DNA of 64,000 bases from Brevibacterium permense (GCF_013280495.1 NZ_JABSSX010000007.1:1-64000), one strand, 5' to 3'; counted from the first letter of the stretch, positions 23,700 through 34,233 are shown. Numbers and translations are program-made. The notes: generated from the letters alone by a model not told the origin.

Positions 23700-26321
23700 T
23701 CAGCCGCGCTGGATTCCTTCGATATTGCGCAGGAGTCCCGTGGTGCTGCCGTCGGAGTCGCGGACCTTGAACCAGGATCCGTTGTCTTCGAGGCTGAGGT
23801 ACCAGTCGCCGGGGTAGATCGTGAACACCGGCATTCCGGTGGTCTCGTCTACGGCTTCGCGCGGTTCGGGAACGGCGAACCAGAAGGCCTGGATGATGGG
23901 GCGTCCACCGTCCTGGTTCTCAGCCTGGCCGTTGTCCTGATCGGCGCTCCGTCCGTCGTTCGGCGCATCACCGGACCGGTTCTGCCCCGCGTCGACGGGC
24001 ACCGGCTGGTTGTCGACGGCCGTCTGTGCCATGGTCTCGTCGTTCGACCTCTCCGCGCCCCCGTCGGTCTCCGGCCGGTTGGCGTATTCGGCCACGGGAA
24101 CGTACTGAGTCGGCTCTTCGCTTTCGGGAGCGGTGGTCCGCTCCGAGCCGACTGACGGCTCCATCACAGCGGTCGCCTGTTCATCGTCGCCCGCGCCCGT
24201 CTTGCCAACTGAGGTGGGTTCGTCATCTGACACGACATTGTCGTCGGCCGAGGTGCTGACGACGGTGGCTTCGGTGGAGCGGATGTTGGCGTCATCGTCC
24301 GGACCCTGCGCCGTGGTTCCGTCGGTCGATGCCGGGGAATCCGATGGCGAAGCGTTCGACTCCGCATTTGCCGAAGCCGCGTTCTCCGGTGCGTTTCCTG
24401 TCGAAGACCGATCGGCTTCGGTCGAGGCCTGTGCAGCCGAGTTCGCGCCGGTGACGGTCGCACCTTCGGCGGCATTCGTGTCGGACGATTTGGCGTTGAC
24501 CTTGGAGACCAGGTCGCTGCTCTCAGCCGGTGACACCACTGCGGGGGTCTCGGCCGACGTCGCCGAGGCGGCCGTGGACCCGTCCGCGGACGTGTCGTCG
24601 TTCGCTTCATCCTTCTGAGCCGCCGACCCGGTGTCGGTTGATTCCGCACCAGGAGTCGGTCCCGCACCGGGAGTCTGTTCCGCGTCGGACTCCGTTTCGG
24701 GAGCGGCGTGGCGGCCACGGCGACGTTCGGAATCCGAATGCGCGGCAGCGACGCCGGCGGCACCGGCACCGATCACTCCGGCACCTGCGGCAGCGGCCGC
24801 GGCTCCCGAGTGTGACTTGTCATCTGACTGCGTGGGCTGAGCGTCAGACGCTGCGGGCCGGGTGTCCGACTCACCAGTCTGGCTTCCCGCAGCTGCGGTC
24901 TGGTCTCCGGCCGCATCGGTCTGCGGCTGACCGGCTCCGACACCGAATGCCTGAGTCGGTTCGCTCTGCGAATGCTGTGGGGCGTCCGAATCGTGACGAC
25001 CCAGATAGGTCTGTCCGTCACCGGTGCTGTGCACCGGTCCGTCGGCCGAGGCCTGGTCCGATGCCGCAACCGCGGATTCGGGCGCAGCGCCCGCGTCCGA
25101 GGTGCCTGCAGCAGGGGCTGCGGCGAAGAAGCTGGCCGAACGCTCGGAATCCTGCTCCTGCGGCGGAGCGTAGGGGCTGGGCTGGTTCTGCTGGTCGGCG
25201 GGCTGATCCTGCTGGGCGGGAGCGGCGAACTGAGTCGGCTGCTCCGAGCTACCGAACGGACCCGGCTGACCGAACTGGTCGTGTCCACCCTGCTGTGCAG
25301 GCTGACCAGGCTGTCCGGGTCCGCCGAACTGGTCCTGCTGTCCGGGTCCGCCGAACTGATCCGGCTGACCGGGTCCCGCCTGTCCTCCACCGGCCGGAGC
25401 CGCGCCGGGGGGTGCGAATCCGGGTGCACCGGCGCCCGGGCCGGCAGCACCGGGCACATTGGCCACGGGTGCCGGGTGCTGAGTGTGCTTGGTGACAGGG
25501 CGAGCCTTCGGATGGGTTTCGATGTCCTCGCGGCCGGCGAACTCCTTGGCGAAGAACGGCAGCATCGTGAATACTCCGGCGAAGAACGCGATGAGGCCGG
25601 CGAAGAACGTCAGGTACGAGCCCACATGCCAGTACACCGCCGAGGTGAGCAGATCGATGAACACATAGGTGAAGGCGATCGCCGAGAGCACGGAGATGAA
25701 CTGGTCGAAGCTGAGCGATCCGACCCGCAGTCGGCTGTTGCCGAGCTTGTTGACGAGCACGGCCGCCACGATGAGCAGAATCGTGAGCACTCCGAATACG
25801 AGCGCGCCCATGTCCGCAACGTTCCAATGCCACAGGGTGACCGTCTCGCTGCCGACGCCGTAGCTGTAACCCCGGTAAGGCACGAACAGCGCGATGAAGG
25901 CGAGCAGACCAGCGAACAGAAGGAAGAGGTCGCGCAGAGTCAGCGGGCCGAGGATCCCCGGGCCGGTCTTCCGCTTCGGTGCAGGCGCCTGACCGAACTG
26001 GCCCTGTCCCGGAGCCGAACCATAGGGTCCCGGCGCCGATCCGTACTGACCGGGAGCAGAACCGTACTGGCCGGGTCCCGAACCGTACTGGGCCGGGGCC
26101 GAACCATAGGGACCTTGTGCGGCGGACTGTCCCGGTGCCGAACCGTAGGGTCCCGGTCCCGAACCGTAGGCCGGGCCGGGCGCCGAACCGAACTGTCCCG
26201 GTCCCGAACCGTAGGCCGGCGGCTGACCACCGGGCTGCTGCGCGTTCTGGCCCGGGTGCTGCGGGGGCTGATCCTGCCACGGCTGTGGTCCGGACCCGGT
26301 TGGATGCTGCGGCGAACTCAT
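23700..26321 (-). CDS. Large Gly/Pro-rich four-helix membrane protein with disordered tail, unrecognised
   Basis: An 873-residue protein. Residues about 1-120 are low-complexity repeats of the type YGSGPGQ/YGSAPGQ. Four hydrophobic segments follow (LFLLFAGLLAFIALFVPYRG; ADMGALVFGVLTILLIVAAV; FDQFISVLSAIAFTYVFIDL; LTFFAGLIAFFAGVFTMLPF). Then about 550 residues are Gln/Pro- and Ser/Ala/Asp-rich and likely disordered. The last 60 residues return to order: IIQAFWFAVPEPREAVDETT and PGDWYLSLEDNGSWFKVRD. The ordered end resembles a small SH3-like surface domain, but this is a guess. ATG 26321 has CTGGAG nearby. It could be a surface or cell-envelope protein. Function unknown. Confidence 0.75.
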   Translation of the reverse strand: MSSPQHPTGSGPQPWQDQPPQHPGQNAQQPGGQPPAYGSGPGQFGSAPGPAYGSGPGPYGSAPGQSAAQGPYGSAPAQYGSGPGQYGSAPGQYGSAPGPYGSAPGQGQFGQAPAPKRKTGPGILGPLTLRDLFLLFAGLLAFIALFVPYRGYSYGVGSETVTLWHWNVADMGALVFGVLTILLIVAAVLVNKLGNSRLRVGSLSFDQFISVLSAIAFTYVFIDLLTSAVYWHVGSYLTFFAGLIAFFAGVFTMLPFFAKEFAGREDIETHPKARPVTKHTQHPAPVANVPGAAGPGAGAPGFAPPGAAPAGGGQAGPGQPDQFGGPGQQDQFGGPGQPGQPAQQGGHDQFGQPGPFGSSEQPTQFAAPAQQDQPADQQNQPSPYAPPQEQDSERSASFFAAAPAAGTSDAGAAPESAVAASDQASADGPVHSTGDGQTYLGRHDSDAPQHSQSEPTQAFGVGAGQPQTDAAGDQTAAAGSQTGESDTRPAASDAQPTQSDDKSHSGAAAAAAGAGVIGAGAAGVAAAHSDSERRRGRHAAPETESDAEQTPGAGPTPGAESTDTGSAAQKDEANDDTSADGSTAASATSAETPAVVSPAESSDLVSKVNAKSSDTNAAEGATVTGANSAAQASTEADRSSTGNAPENAASANAESNASPSDSPASTDGTTAQGPDDDANIRSTEATVVSTSADDNVVSDDEPTSVGKTGAGDDEQATAVMEPSVGSERTTAPESEEPTQYVPVAEYANRPETDGGAERSNDETMAQTAVDNQPVPVDAGQNRSGDAPNDGRSADQDNGQAENQDGGRPIIQAFWFAVPEPREAVDETTGMPVFTIYPGDWYLSLEDNGSWFKVRDSDGSTTGLLRNIEGIQRG

Positions 26322-26658
26322 CGCTGACTCCAGTCGATCTCGGGGAAAAGCTAACAGTGTTTCCGTGTCCGCGCGGGATGGATCCCGACAGACTCTGACC
26401 CCATCCTTGCAGAACACAGGCCTCCTGTGCACTCATATGCGCATTCTCAGACACGTCGAAAACTCCTCAATCCCCTGCCGAGGCGGCCCTTCCGTCGCCG
26501 CGCAACCATCGAAATGATGTGAGCCATACCACGACAAATACGCGGTGGCTACCCCCGATTTCCCCGTTCATCGAGTGAAACAGCTCTCCCCAGCCCCCGA
26601 CCACAGGTATACAGTGCAACTAGAATTTTCGATCCACCAACGAAGTCGGAGGGAAAAC
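26322..26658. promoter_or_regulatory. Divergent promoter region of acs with a GlxR/Crp-like site
   Basis: 337 bases between the large membrane gene and acs. TGTGAGCCATACCACG at 26518-26533 resembles TGTGA-N6-TCACA with two mismatches in the right half. TATACA (26608-26613) and TAGAAT (26621-26626) are candidate -10 boxes for acs. The strong ribosome site GGAGGG precedes ATG 26659. Known family regulation (Crp/GlxR control of acs in actinobacteria) makes the site plausible; a glxR gene lies 4 kb away. Confidence 0.45.
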
Positions 26659-28596
<1,938 letters not shown>

Positions 28597-28775
28597 GCCC
28601 CTCGCTCTGAGGCCGAAATCGGATGACCCGTCGGTGACAGATGACCCGGCCGCACAACGGCCGTCGTCCGGATCCGACGGGTTTTCCCGGTTCCCCGCCG
28701 ATTCGCCTTTGGCCGCAGAGCCCGTTCAGACTACTCTTAAGTTAGATTGTCCTCGTTCTCGATTTAGGAGCTCTC

Positions 28776-29183
28776 ATGGCCGAACGGTCCATCAGCGAAC
28801 TGATCAAAGGCATCAGCGACGATTCCAAAGCGATCGCCGAAGAAGAGATTGCCCTCGCCAAGGCCGAGGCCACTGCCGGTGCGAAGAACCTGGGCATCGG
28901 GGGCGGACTGGCCATCGTCGCTCTCTTCCTGCTCTTCCTGTCCTCGTTCATGGTGATCTTCGCCGGTGCGGCAGCATTCCATGAGGGTCTGGGCTGGCCG
29001 TGGTGGGGCAGCTTCCTCATCGTCTTCGGCATCCTCGCCGTCATTGCGATCATCCTCGTCCTTGTGGCCCTCCCCCTGTTGAAGAAGGGCAATCCGGTTC
29101 CGGGCACCGCGATCGGTTCGGCCAAGTCGCTGGTGGCATCGGTCAAGCGCGCAGTGAAGAACCCCTCGGGACCCAGGTACTGA
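28776..29183 (+). CDS. Actinobacterial Holin-X family membrane protein
   Basis: A 135-residue protein. Residues 1-45 are an amphipathic, charged helix (ISELIKGISDDSKAIAEEEIALAKAEA) typical of the family. Two membrane helices follow (GLAIVALFLLFLSSFMVIFAG; FLIVFGILAVIAIILVLVALPLL), with a basic tail. Despite the name, these proteins are usually chromosomal, sit alone or beside metabolic genes, and have no shown lytic role. AGGAGC precedes ATG, and TAGATT near 28743 may be its -10. A hairpin at 29218-29252 ends the transcript. Confidence 0.8.
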   Translation: MAERSISELIKGISDDSKAIAEEEIALAKAEATAGAKNLGIGGGLAIVALFLLFLSSFMVIFAGAAAFHEGLGWPWWGSFLIVFGILAVIAIILVLVALPLLKKGNPVPGTAIGSAKSLVASVKRAVKNPSGPRY

Positions 29184-29217
29184 CACCTCTCCCAATCTGA
29201 GAACCGCGGCAGGAACA

Positions 29218-29252
29218 AAGGCGGCGCCGGACATGAAGTCCGGCGCCGCCTT
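29218..29252. terminator. 15-bp hairpin between convergent genes
   Basis: aaggcggcgccggac at 29218-29232 pairs exactly with 29238-29252 around a 5-nt loop. It serves the Holin-X gene and the Nudix gene, which converge here. Confidence 0.8.
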
Positions 29253-29262
29253 CGCATCTGCT

Positions 29263-29994
29263 TCAGAAGTCGATGGCGATGGGAGCCTTCTTGTCCCAGT
29301 CGCCGGCCCAGCCGAGGTGGTCGAGGGCGAAGTCGAGGATGCCGGCGGTGAAGCCCCACACCTTGAGGACTCCGACGTCGAAGGCCGGGGTCGAGATCTT
29401 CAGATCGGGACGGGCGAAGGTTCCGCGGTTGGCGGGGGCGACGAGGTCGGCGATGGCCACCCGATAGACGGAATAGGACTCCCGCTGATCCATCACCTGG
29501 ACTTGGCCCGGCTGACGCCAATAGCCGATGACCGGAGTGACCTCGAACTTCGAGACCGGGATATAGAGCGGGTCCATCTCTCCGAGAACTTCGACGGTGT
29601 CCGGTGGGATTCCGGCTTCTTCCTCCGCCTCACGCAGCGCGGCGGCCGCCATGGAATCGTCTTCGGGGTCACGACCGCCTCCGGGGAAGGCAACTTGTCC
29701 GGGATGATGGCGCAGGGTCGCGGCCCGCTGGAGCAGAACGATGTCGACATCGGCGACGCCGAGTTCGGCCAAGCGCGATGCTTCTGCCCCTCCCGCTTCG
29801 GTGCGAGGCTCTCCCCCACGCCCGAAGAGCAGGAGCACGGCGGCGTCACGGGCGGACTGCTCGGCGGCGTCCTTCTGTCGACGCAGCCACAGCGGGGACC
29901 CGTGCGAGGCAGCGAGGTCTTCGAGCTGCCCGCGCAGGGCCCCATCGGCGATCGTCGCCGATTCGGGTGGAAGGTCGGGGATTCGGGCGCTCAC
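29263..29994 (-). CDS. Nudix hydrolase, CoA pyrophosphatase (NUDT7/YeaB) type
   Basis: A 243-residue protein with the CoA-diphosphatase Nudix box FPGGGRDPEDDSMAAAALREAEEEAGI, preceded by RHHPGQVAFPGG as in NUDT7-like enzymes, which cleave CoA and acyl-CoA to 4'-phosphopantetheine and 3',5'-ADP. Metal ligands REAEEEAG are intact. It starts at GTG 29994, overlapping the nth stop (GTGA), so it is translationally coupled to nth. This nth-nudix pair is common in actinomycetes. Confidence 0.9.
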   Translation of the reverse strand: MSARIPDLPPESATIADGALRGQLEDLAASHGSPLWLRRQKDAAEQSARDAAVLLLFGRGGEPRTEAGGAEASRLAELGVADVDIVLLQRAATLRHHPGQVAFPGGGRDPEDDSMAAAALREAEEEAGIPPDTVEVLGEMDPLYIPVSKFEVTPVIGYWRQPGQVQVMDQRESYSVYRVAIADLVAPANRGTFARPDLKISTPAFDVGVLKVWGFTAGILDFALDHLGWAGDWDKKAPIAIDF

Positions 29995-30767
29995 TGTCCG
30001 TCCTCGGCAACAGCCTCCTCGGCGGGAGCGGCCAAAGGCGCCATTTCGAACCGAAGCATGGCACGGGCCTTGTCCGGGTCGAGTTCCCCGATCCCGAACG
30101 ATGGGCACAGCGCCGTCAGGGGGCAGGCTCCACAGGCGGGCTTGCGGGAATGGCAGATGCGGCGGCCATGGAAGATCACCCGATGCGAAAGCATGGTGAG
30201 GTCCTTCTTCGGGAACAGGGCCGCGATCTCGTGCTCGGCCTTGACCGGATCGGTCTCCTCGGTCCAGCCGAAACGGCGGGCCAGCCGGCCCATATGTGTA
30301 TCGACGGTCAGCCCGGGGGTGTCGAAAGCGTTTCCAAGGACGACGTTCGCGGTCTTGCGTCCGACTCCGGCGAGCCTGACGAGCTTGTCCAGCCTATTCG
30401 GCACCACGCCGTCGTATTCATCGACGAGTTCATTCGCGAGCTTGACGATGTTGCGGGCCTTGGCCCGGTAGAACCCGGTGGAGCGGATGTGCTCCTCGAC
30501 CTCGATGAGATTGGCCACGGCCAGGGCGTGAGCATCGGGGAAAGCGGCGAAGAGGCTCGGGGTGACCGAGTTGACACGGATATCGGTGGTCTGGGCGGAG
30601 AGAACGGTGGCGATGAGCAGCTGGAACGGAGTCTCGAAGTCGAGCTCGCATCTCGCGTTCGGATACACCTCGGCGAGGATGCGATGGATCTTCCGCGCCC
30701 GGCGAATCCGGCCCAGCGGGGTCTCCTTCGCGAACTTCCGCGCGCTCTTCTCTGCCACAGTCAACAC
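29991..30767 (-). CDS. nth: Endonuclease III
   Basis: A 258-residue base-excision DNA glycosylase/AP lyase for oxidised pyrimidines. Visible: LLIATVLSAQTTDIRVN, the helix-hairpin-helix RLAGVGRKTANVVLGNAF with the catalytic Lys, the catalytic Asp in LTVDTHMGRL, and the 4Fe-4S cluster CHSRKPACGACPLTALC. Length is normal, with a short acidic C-terminal extension. It starts at GTG 30767; TAGGAT 8 bases upstream suggests a leaderless or nearly leaderless mRNA. It is divergent from glxR, with about 240 bases between. Confidence 0.95.
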   Translation of the reverse strand: MLTVAEKSARKFAKETPLGRIRRARKIHRILAEVYPNARCELDFETPFQLLIATVLSAQTTDIRVNSVTPSLFAAFPDAHALAVANLIEVEEHIRSTGFYRAKARNIVKLANELVDEYDGVVPNRLDKLVRLAGVGRKTANVVLGNAFDTPGLTVDTHMGRLARRFGWTEETDPVKAEHEIAALFPKKDLTMLSHRVIFHGRRICHSRKPACGACPLTALCPSFGIGELDPDKARAMLRFEMAPLAAPAEEAVAEDGQ

Positions 30768-30973
30768 GACTCACCATCCTAATCCGTGCCCTGTCATTCC
30801 GCAGTCATGCCGGTCACACCCGCGGAACATGTTCGCGTCCGGATCTGCGCACCTTGTTCTGGCCGGCTGCGGGAATGGTGTGGACAGGAGCCGTGTTGGG
30901 CGGTGCGGGAGAGGTTTTCGTACTGATGGGCCACACTCCCGCGTCTTTGCTGGTATCGATGCAGATGACCAGG

Positions 30974-31005
30974 TAGATTTGTGTGTGATTATCACGACAA
31001 GGAGG
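30974..31005 (+). promoter_or_regulatory. glxR promoter and operator-like palindrome
   Basis: TAGATT at 30974-30979 is a good -10. An 11-bp palindrome GTGATTATCAC (30985-30995) lies at the predicted start of transcription. It contains GTGA and TCAC half sites as in Crp/Fnr operators but with 3 bases between instead of 6-8. AAGGAGG at 30999-31005 is the ribosome site that fixes GTG 31011. Confidence 0.5.
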
Positions 31006-31010
31006 AACCA

Positions 31011-31688
31011 GTGGATATTGAAGTGGTGCGGGGCGCGACGCTCTTCGCAGGTCTGGACGATGAAGCCACCAGTGCATTGATGAAGTTCATGAACCCGCGG
31101 AGTCTCCGTCGGGGAACCGTGCTCTTCCATGAGGGCGATGCCGGTGACGAGCTCTACATCGTCTCCTCGGGCAAACTCAAGATCGGCCGTGAGTCCTCCG
31201 ACGGCCGTGAGAACCTGCTGTCCGTGGTCGGCCCCGGCGAGATCATCGGTGAGCTCAGCCTCTTCGATCCGGGCCCGCGTTCGACCTCTGTCACTGCCGT
31301 CTCCCAGTCGGAGTTGCTCAGCCTCAAGCACGAGGACCTCACCACCTGGCTCAACGATCGCCCGCAGGCTGCGATGAACCTGCTAAAGGCACTCGCTCAG
31401 CGTCTGCGCCGCACCAACGAGACCGTCGGCGACCTCGTCTTCTCCGATGTGCCCGGCCGTGTCGCCAAGGCTCTGCTCGACCTCGCCGCTCGCTTCTCGA
31501 AGCCCGCTCCCGACGGTGTGCTCGTCGCTCACGACCTCACACAGGAAGAGCTGGCTCAGCTCGTCGGTGCCTCTCGCGAGACCGTGAACAAGGCGCTGGC
31601 CGACTTCGCCGCCCGCGGCTTCATCCGTCTCGAGGCCCGCGCCGTCGTCATCCTCGACATGGACCGTATGCGCAACCGCGCCCGCTGA
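31011..31688 (+). CDS. glxR: Crp/Fnr-family cAMP-responsive regulator (GlxR/Crp orthologue)
   Basis: A 225-residue global regulator. Residues 1-125 are the cyclic-nucleotide domain (FHEGDAGDELYIVSSGKLKIGR; PGEIIGELSLFDPGPRSTSVTA). A dimer helix (AMNLLKALAQRLRRTNETVGD) follows, and the winged helix carries VAHDLTQEELAQLVGASRETVNKALADF. The sequence is close to mycobacterial Crp (Rv3676) and corynebacterial GlxR, which bind TGTGA-N6-TCACA sites at carbon, respiration and acetate genes. A GTG start after AAGGAGG is chosen over the upstream ATG. Its neighbours (nth, Nudix, MBL, RidA) match the conserved actinobacterial crp locus. acs, 4 kb away, may be a target. Confidence 0.93.
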   Translation: MDIEVVRGATLFAGLDDEATSALMKFMNPRSLRRGTVLFHEGDAGDELYIVSSGKLKIGRESSDGRENLLSVVGPGEIIGELSLFDPGPRSTSVTAVSQSELLSLKHEDLTTWLNDRPQAAMNLLKALAQRLRRTNETVGDLVFSDVPGRVAKALLDLAARFSKPAPDGVLVAHDLTQEELAQLVGASRETVNKALADFAARGFIRLEARAVVILDMDRMRNRAR

Positions 31689-31723
31689 TCCTCCTCGCGG
31701 CTTCCAAACCGCCACAGCGCACA

Positions 31724-31752
31724 AACGCCCCAGCCGATTCGGCTGGGGCGTT
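31724..31752. terminator. glxR terminator
   Basis: aacgccccagccga at 31724-31737 pairs with the following 14 bases in a tight hairpin ending at 31752, followed by TTCGT. It starts 35 bases after the glxR stop. Confidence 0.8.
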
Positions 31753-31831
31753 CGTCCTGGCCGGGCAGGTGTGCGACCTGGTTAGTGCTCGCCGTCTCAG
31801 GGGCTGTCGCGTCAGGTGTGGGAGCCTTCGT

Positions 31832-31889
31832 ACTCGGGTTCGGATCCAGTCATCGAGTTTGAACTCGATGACTGGATCCGAACCCGAGT
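31832..31889. repeat. Perfect 28-bp palindrome with 2-nt centre
   Basis: Arm 31832-31859 (starts actcgggttcggatccag) is exactly complementary to 31862-31889; only TG separates them. It lies between the convergent glxR and MBL genes, after a separate normal glxR terminator, so it is more than is needed for termination. Confidence 0.85.
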
Positions 31890-31988
31890 CGTGAGTGGTG
31901 TGTCATCCAGCTAGACCGGAGACGTCGCGCGCCAGGCACCGCGGCCGGGCACTCAAGGCGCTTGCAGCTGCGACGTCAGCGGCGGGAC

Positions 31989-32753
31989 TCAGGCGTCGGC
32001 GGCGGGCAGAGCGTCGAGGTAGGCCAGCTGGGCCTTGACGATCTGCTCGGCCGCCGGCCGCACGCTGTCATCGACGTCGTGGTAGACGATGTCACAGACC
32101 TCCGAGGCGGTGCTCGCACCCTGCTCGAGTGCCGCTTCGACCTGCTCGATGCGTTCGAGTCGGTGGGAACGGTAGTAGTCGATCACCTCGGCGGGGGCGT
32201 CGATGCGCTCGCCGTGGGCCGGCTCGATGATCGCGAACTCACCGGCGTCGAGCAGTTCTCTCAACCGATCGAGGGAGTTCAGGTAATCACGCAGCGAACC
32301 TTCAGGGTGGGTGACGATCGTCGTCCCCTCCCCCAGTATCGTATCGCCGCTGTAGAGAGCTCCGGAGTGGATGAGGCTGATGCTGTCGCTCGTGTGGCCA
32401 GGGGTGGCGACGACGCGCAGAACATCCGCCGGGGTGCTGCCGAAGGCGATCTCGTCGCCGTCGACCACGGGATCCGTGTGCCGCGCGAAACGCTCGAGCT
32501 CAGCGTAGACGGGAACCTCGGGGGCCCACTGGTCGATGCTTCCGAGCATCTCGGAATGGTCGGCGTGCTGGTGGGTGAGAACGATCGCCGCCAGATCACG
32601 GTCGGCCACCTCCGAGAGGAAGGCTTCACGATGATCGGCCATCTCCGGGCCCGGATCGATGACAACCGCGGACGTGTCATCCTGGCTGGTGAGCACGTAG
32701 GTGTTCGTACCCGTCAGGGTCATCGGGCCGGGGTTGTTCGCACGGATTCTCAT
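31989..32753 (-). CDS. MBL-fold metallo-hydrolase (LACTB2-like)
   Basis: A 254-residue metallo-beta-lactamase-fold protein: LTHQHADHSE carries the dizinc HxHxDH site, with VVATPGHTSDSI, LYSGDTILGEG (bridging Asp) and EPAHGERID later. The N-terminus NNPGPMTLTGTNTYVL is typical of LACTB2/Rv3677c-type proteins, some of which are RNases; substrate not shown for this group in bacteria. It overlaps the upstream degenerate Nudix gene by 4 bases and forms an operon with it and RidA. Confidence 0.88.
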   Translation of the reverse strand: MRIRANNPGPMTLTGTNTYVLTSQDDTSAVVIDPGPEMADHREAFLSEVADRDLAAIVLTHQHADHSEMLGSIDQWAPEVPVYAELERFARHTDPVVDGDEIAFGSTPADVLRVVATPGHTSDSISLIHSGALYSGDTILGEGTTIVTHPEGSLRDYLNSLDRLRELLDAGEFAIIEPAHGERIDAPAEVIDYYRSHRLERIEQVEAALEQGASTASEVCDIVYHDVDDSVRPAAEQIVKAQLAYLDALPAADA

Positions 32754-33721
32754 GAGTCGTCGTTCTCCTCGTCTGTCGTTTCGTCATCGTCACCGCTGAA
32801 TGTCAGGAAGCCGGGGTTCTGGTCGGTGTCGGTCTCGCCGACGGCCACGGCCCGGTCGCGCAGGCTGCCCTTGCTGTGGGGATCCTTGCCCGTGTGGATG
32901 ACGACCTTCCAGTCGCCGTCGTCATCGACGATCTCCGGACGCAGCGGGTGAAGGTTGCGGATCTGCGCCATGGCCGCACCCACGGTCGGGACCTCGGCGA
33001 GGCTCTCGACGATGATGCGGGCGGCCGCGCTGATGCGGTTGGGGTCTCCACCCACCTCGGCGAGGATCTGTCCGGGGCGTTTCCATCCGGCGGAGGTCTC
33101 GTTCGGTGACAGGAAGTCGACTTCCTGGCCGAAGGGGACGGTGGCGATGAAGTAGGTGGTGTCGAACCGGTGCAGCTGGGTGGGAGTGTTGATCCAGCGC
33201 AGCCACGGTTTGCACAGATCGGGACGCAGCCGCAGGTCACGGTCGCGTAAGACCTGCGACCATGACACTTCGTTCGAGAACAGCCTCGATCGGGTGGTGT
33301 GCCAGTCCGTCTGCGGTGTGGCCACGATCTCCCGGTCGACATCCTCGGCGAGCAGGATTCCGGTGGCGGCGAAAGTGATGCGGGCGGCCGCGGAGAAATG
33401 GTGGAGGGCGCGGGATTTGTTCTCGATGCTCAGCGCACGCGCGCACCGGGACGAATTCCATCCGGCCAGAGGCAGCTTCCGCACATCTCCCGGGCGCAGG
33501 CTGCTGGTGGGAAATGCCCACCGGTTACGGTCTTCGACGCCGCGGGCGTCGAGTTGCCGGGTGATGTAGAGTTCCAGCCCGTCCGCGGAGTCCCGGATCA
33601 GCACGATCGCCGAGGTGGGTCGCGGGGCCTCCGGCACGGGCCACCGTCCGTCGGACTGCCAGTGGTCAAGCAGCCACCGCAGCTCCGACGAGACGGGAAG
33701 TGTGCGTCCGCTAAGCGGCAT
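32750..33721 (-). CDS. Degenerate Nudix-fold protein (NUDT19-like pseudoenzyme)
   Basis: A 323-residue protein at the position where actinomycetes carry a NUDT19-like Nudix hydrolase. The fold is recognisable: PTSAIVLIRDSADGLELYIT, then RWAFPTSSLRPGD where PGGGxDPxD is expected, and FSAAARITFAATGILLAED where AAxRETFEEAGxLLA is expected. Both the Gly-rich loop and the metal-binding Glu residues of REXXEE are lost, so hydrolysis by the Nudix mechanism is unlikely. The gene is intact and coupled to the MBL gene, overlapping RidA by 11 bases, which argues for a retained non-catalytic role. C-terminal 60 residues are acidic. Confidence 0.75.
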   Translation of the reverse strand: MPLSGRTLPVSSELRWLLDHWQSDGRWPVPEAPRPTSAIVLIRDSADGLELYITRQLDARGVEDRNRWAFPTSSLRPGDVRKLPLAGWNSSRCARALSIENKSRALHHFSAAARITFAATGILLAEDVDREIVATPQTDWHTTRSRLFSNEVSWSQVLRDRDLRLRPDLCKPWLRWINTPTQLHRFDTTYFIATVPFGQEVDFLSPNETSAGWKRPGQILAEVGGDPNRISAAARIIVESLAEVPTVGAAMAQIRNLHPLRPEIVDDDGDWKVVIHTGKDPHSKGSLRDRAVAVGETDTDQNPGFLTFSGDDDETTDEENDDS

Positions 33722-34184
33722 CGCCTGAGACCTCGACGATGACCTCGACCTCGACGGGCGTGCCCAGCGGCAGAGTGTTCACACCGACCGCGCTGCGGGC
33801 GTGCTGCCCACGGTCGCCGAAGATCTCACCGAAGAGCTCGGACACGCCGTTGATGACGGCCGGCTGCTGGGTGAAGTCGTCGGCGGAGTTGACGAAACCG
33901 GTGACCTTGACGACGCGCACGATCTTGTCGAGATCGCCGATGACTCCGGCGATGGCGGCCAGAGCGTTGAGCCCGGCGGTGCGTGCCAGCTGGTAGCCGG
34001 TGTCGAGGTCGACGTCCGTGCCCAGGTGACCGGTCGCAGGCAGCTTGCCGTCGACGACGGGCAGCTGGCCCGAGGTGTAGACGTAATCGCCGGTACGCAG
34101 GGCGGGGACGTAGGCGCCGGCTGGTGTGGCGATCTCCGGCAGTTCGAGGCCGAGTTCGTTCAGGCGCTCAAGGGTCTTCGACAT
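33711..34184 (-). CDS. RidA-family (YjgF/YER057c/UK114) protein
   Basis: A 157-residue protein of the larger RidA subgroup seen in actinomycetes (like Rv3678c). Visible: PAGAYVPALRTGDYVYTSGQLPVVDGKL, GYQLARTAGLNALAAIAGVIGDLDKIVRVVKVTGFVNSADDF, and HARSAVGVNTLPLGTPVEVEVIVE. The Arg of HARSAVGV matches the RidA imine deaminase Arg, so 2-aminoacrylate deamination is possible. AAAGAAG before ATG. It is the middle of a small operon with DUF4177 upstream and Nudix-like and MBL genes downstream. Confidence 0.88.
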   Translation of the reverse strand: MSKTLERLNELGLELPEIATPAGAYVPALRTGDYVYTSGQLPVVDGKLPATGHLGTDVDLDTGYQLARTAGLNALAAIAGVIGDLDKIVRVVKVTGFVNSADDFTQQPAVINGVSELFGEIFGDRGQHARSAVGVNTLPLGTPVEVEVIVEVSGDAA

Positions 34185-34233
34185 TGTTCTTCTTTCGGTG
34201 GGGGTGAGGTGTCTGCGGTCCGGCCGGTTCAGA

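Noticed and set aside
22494..24155. 553-codon + strand frame opposite ssd and the large membrane gene
   Set aside because: Shadow frame; both minus genes have coherent motifs.
28776..29183. Holin-X protein considered as evidence of a prophage
   Set aside because: The family is usually chromosomal and there are no phage genes around it.
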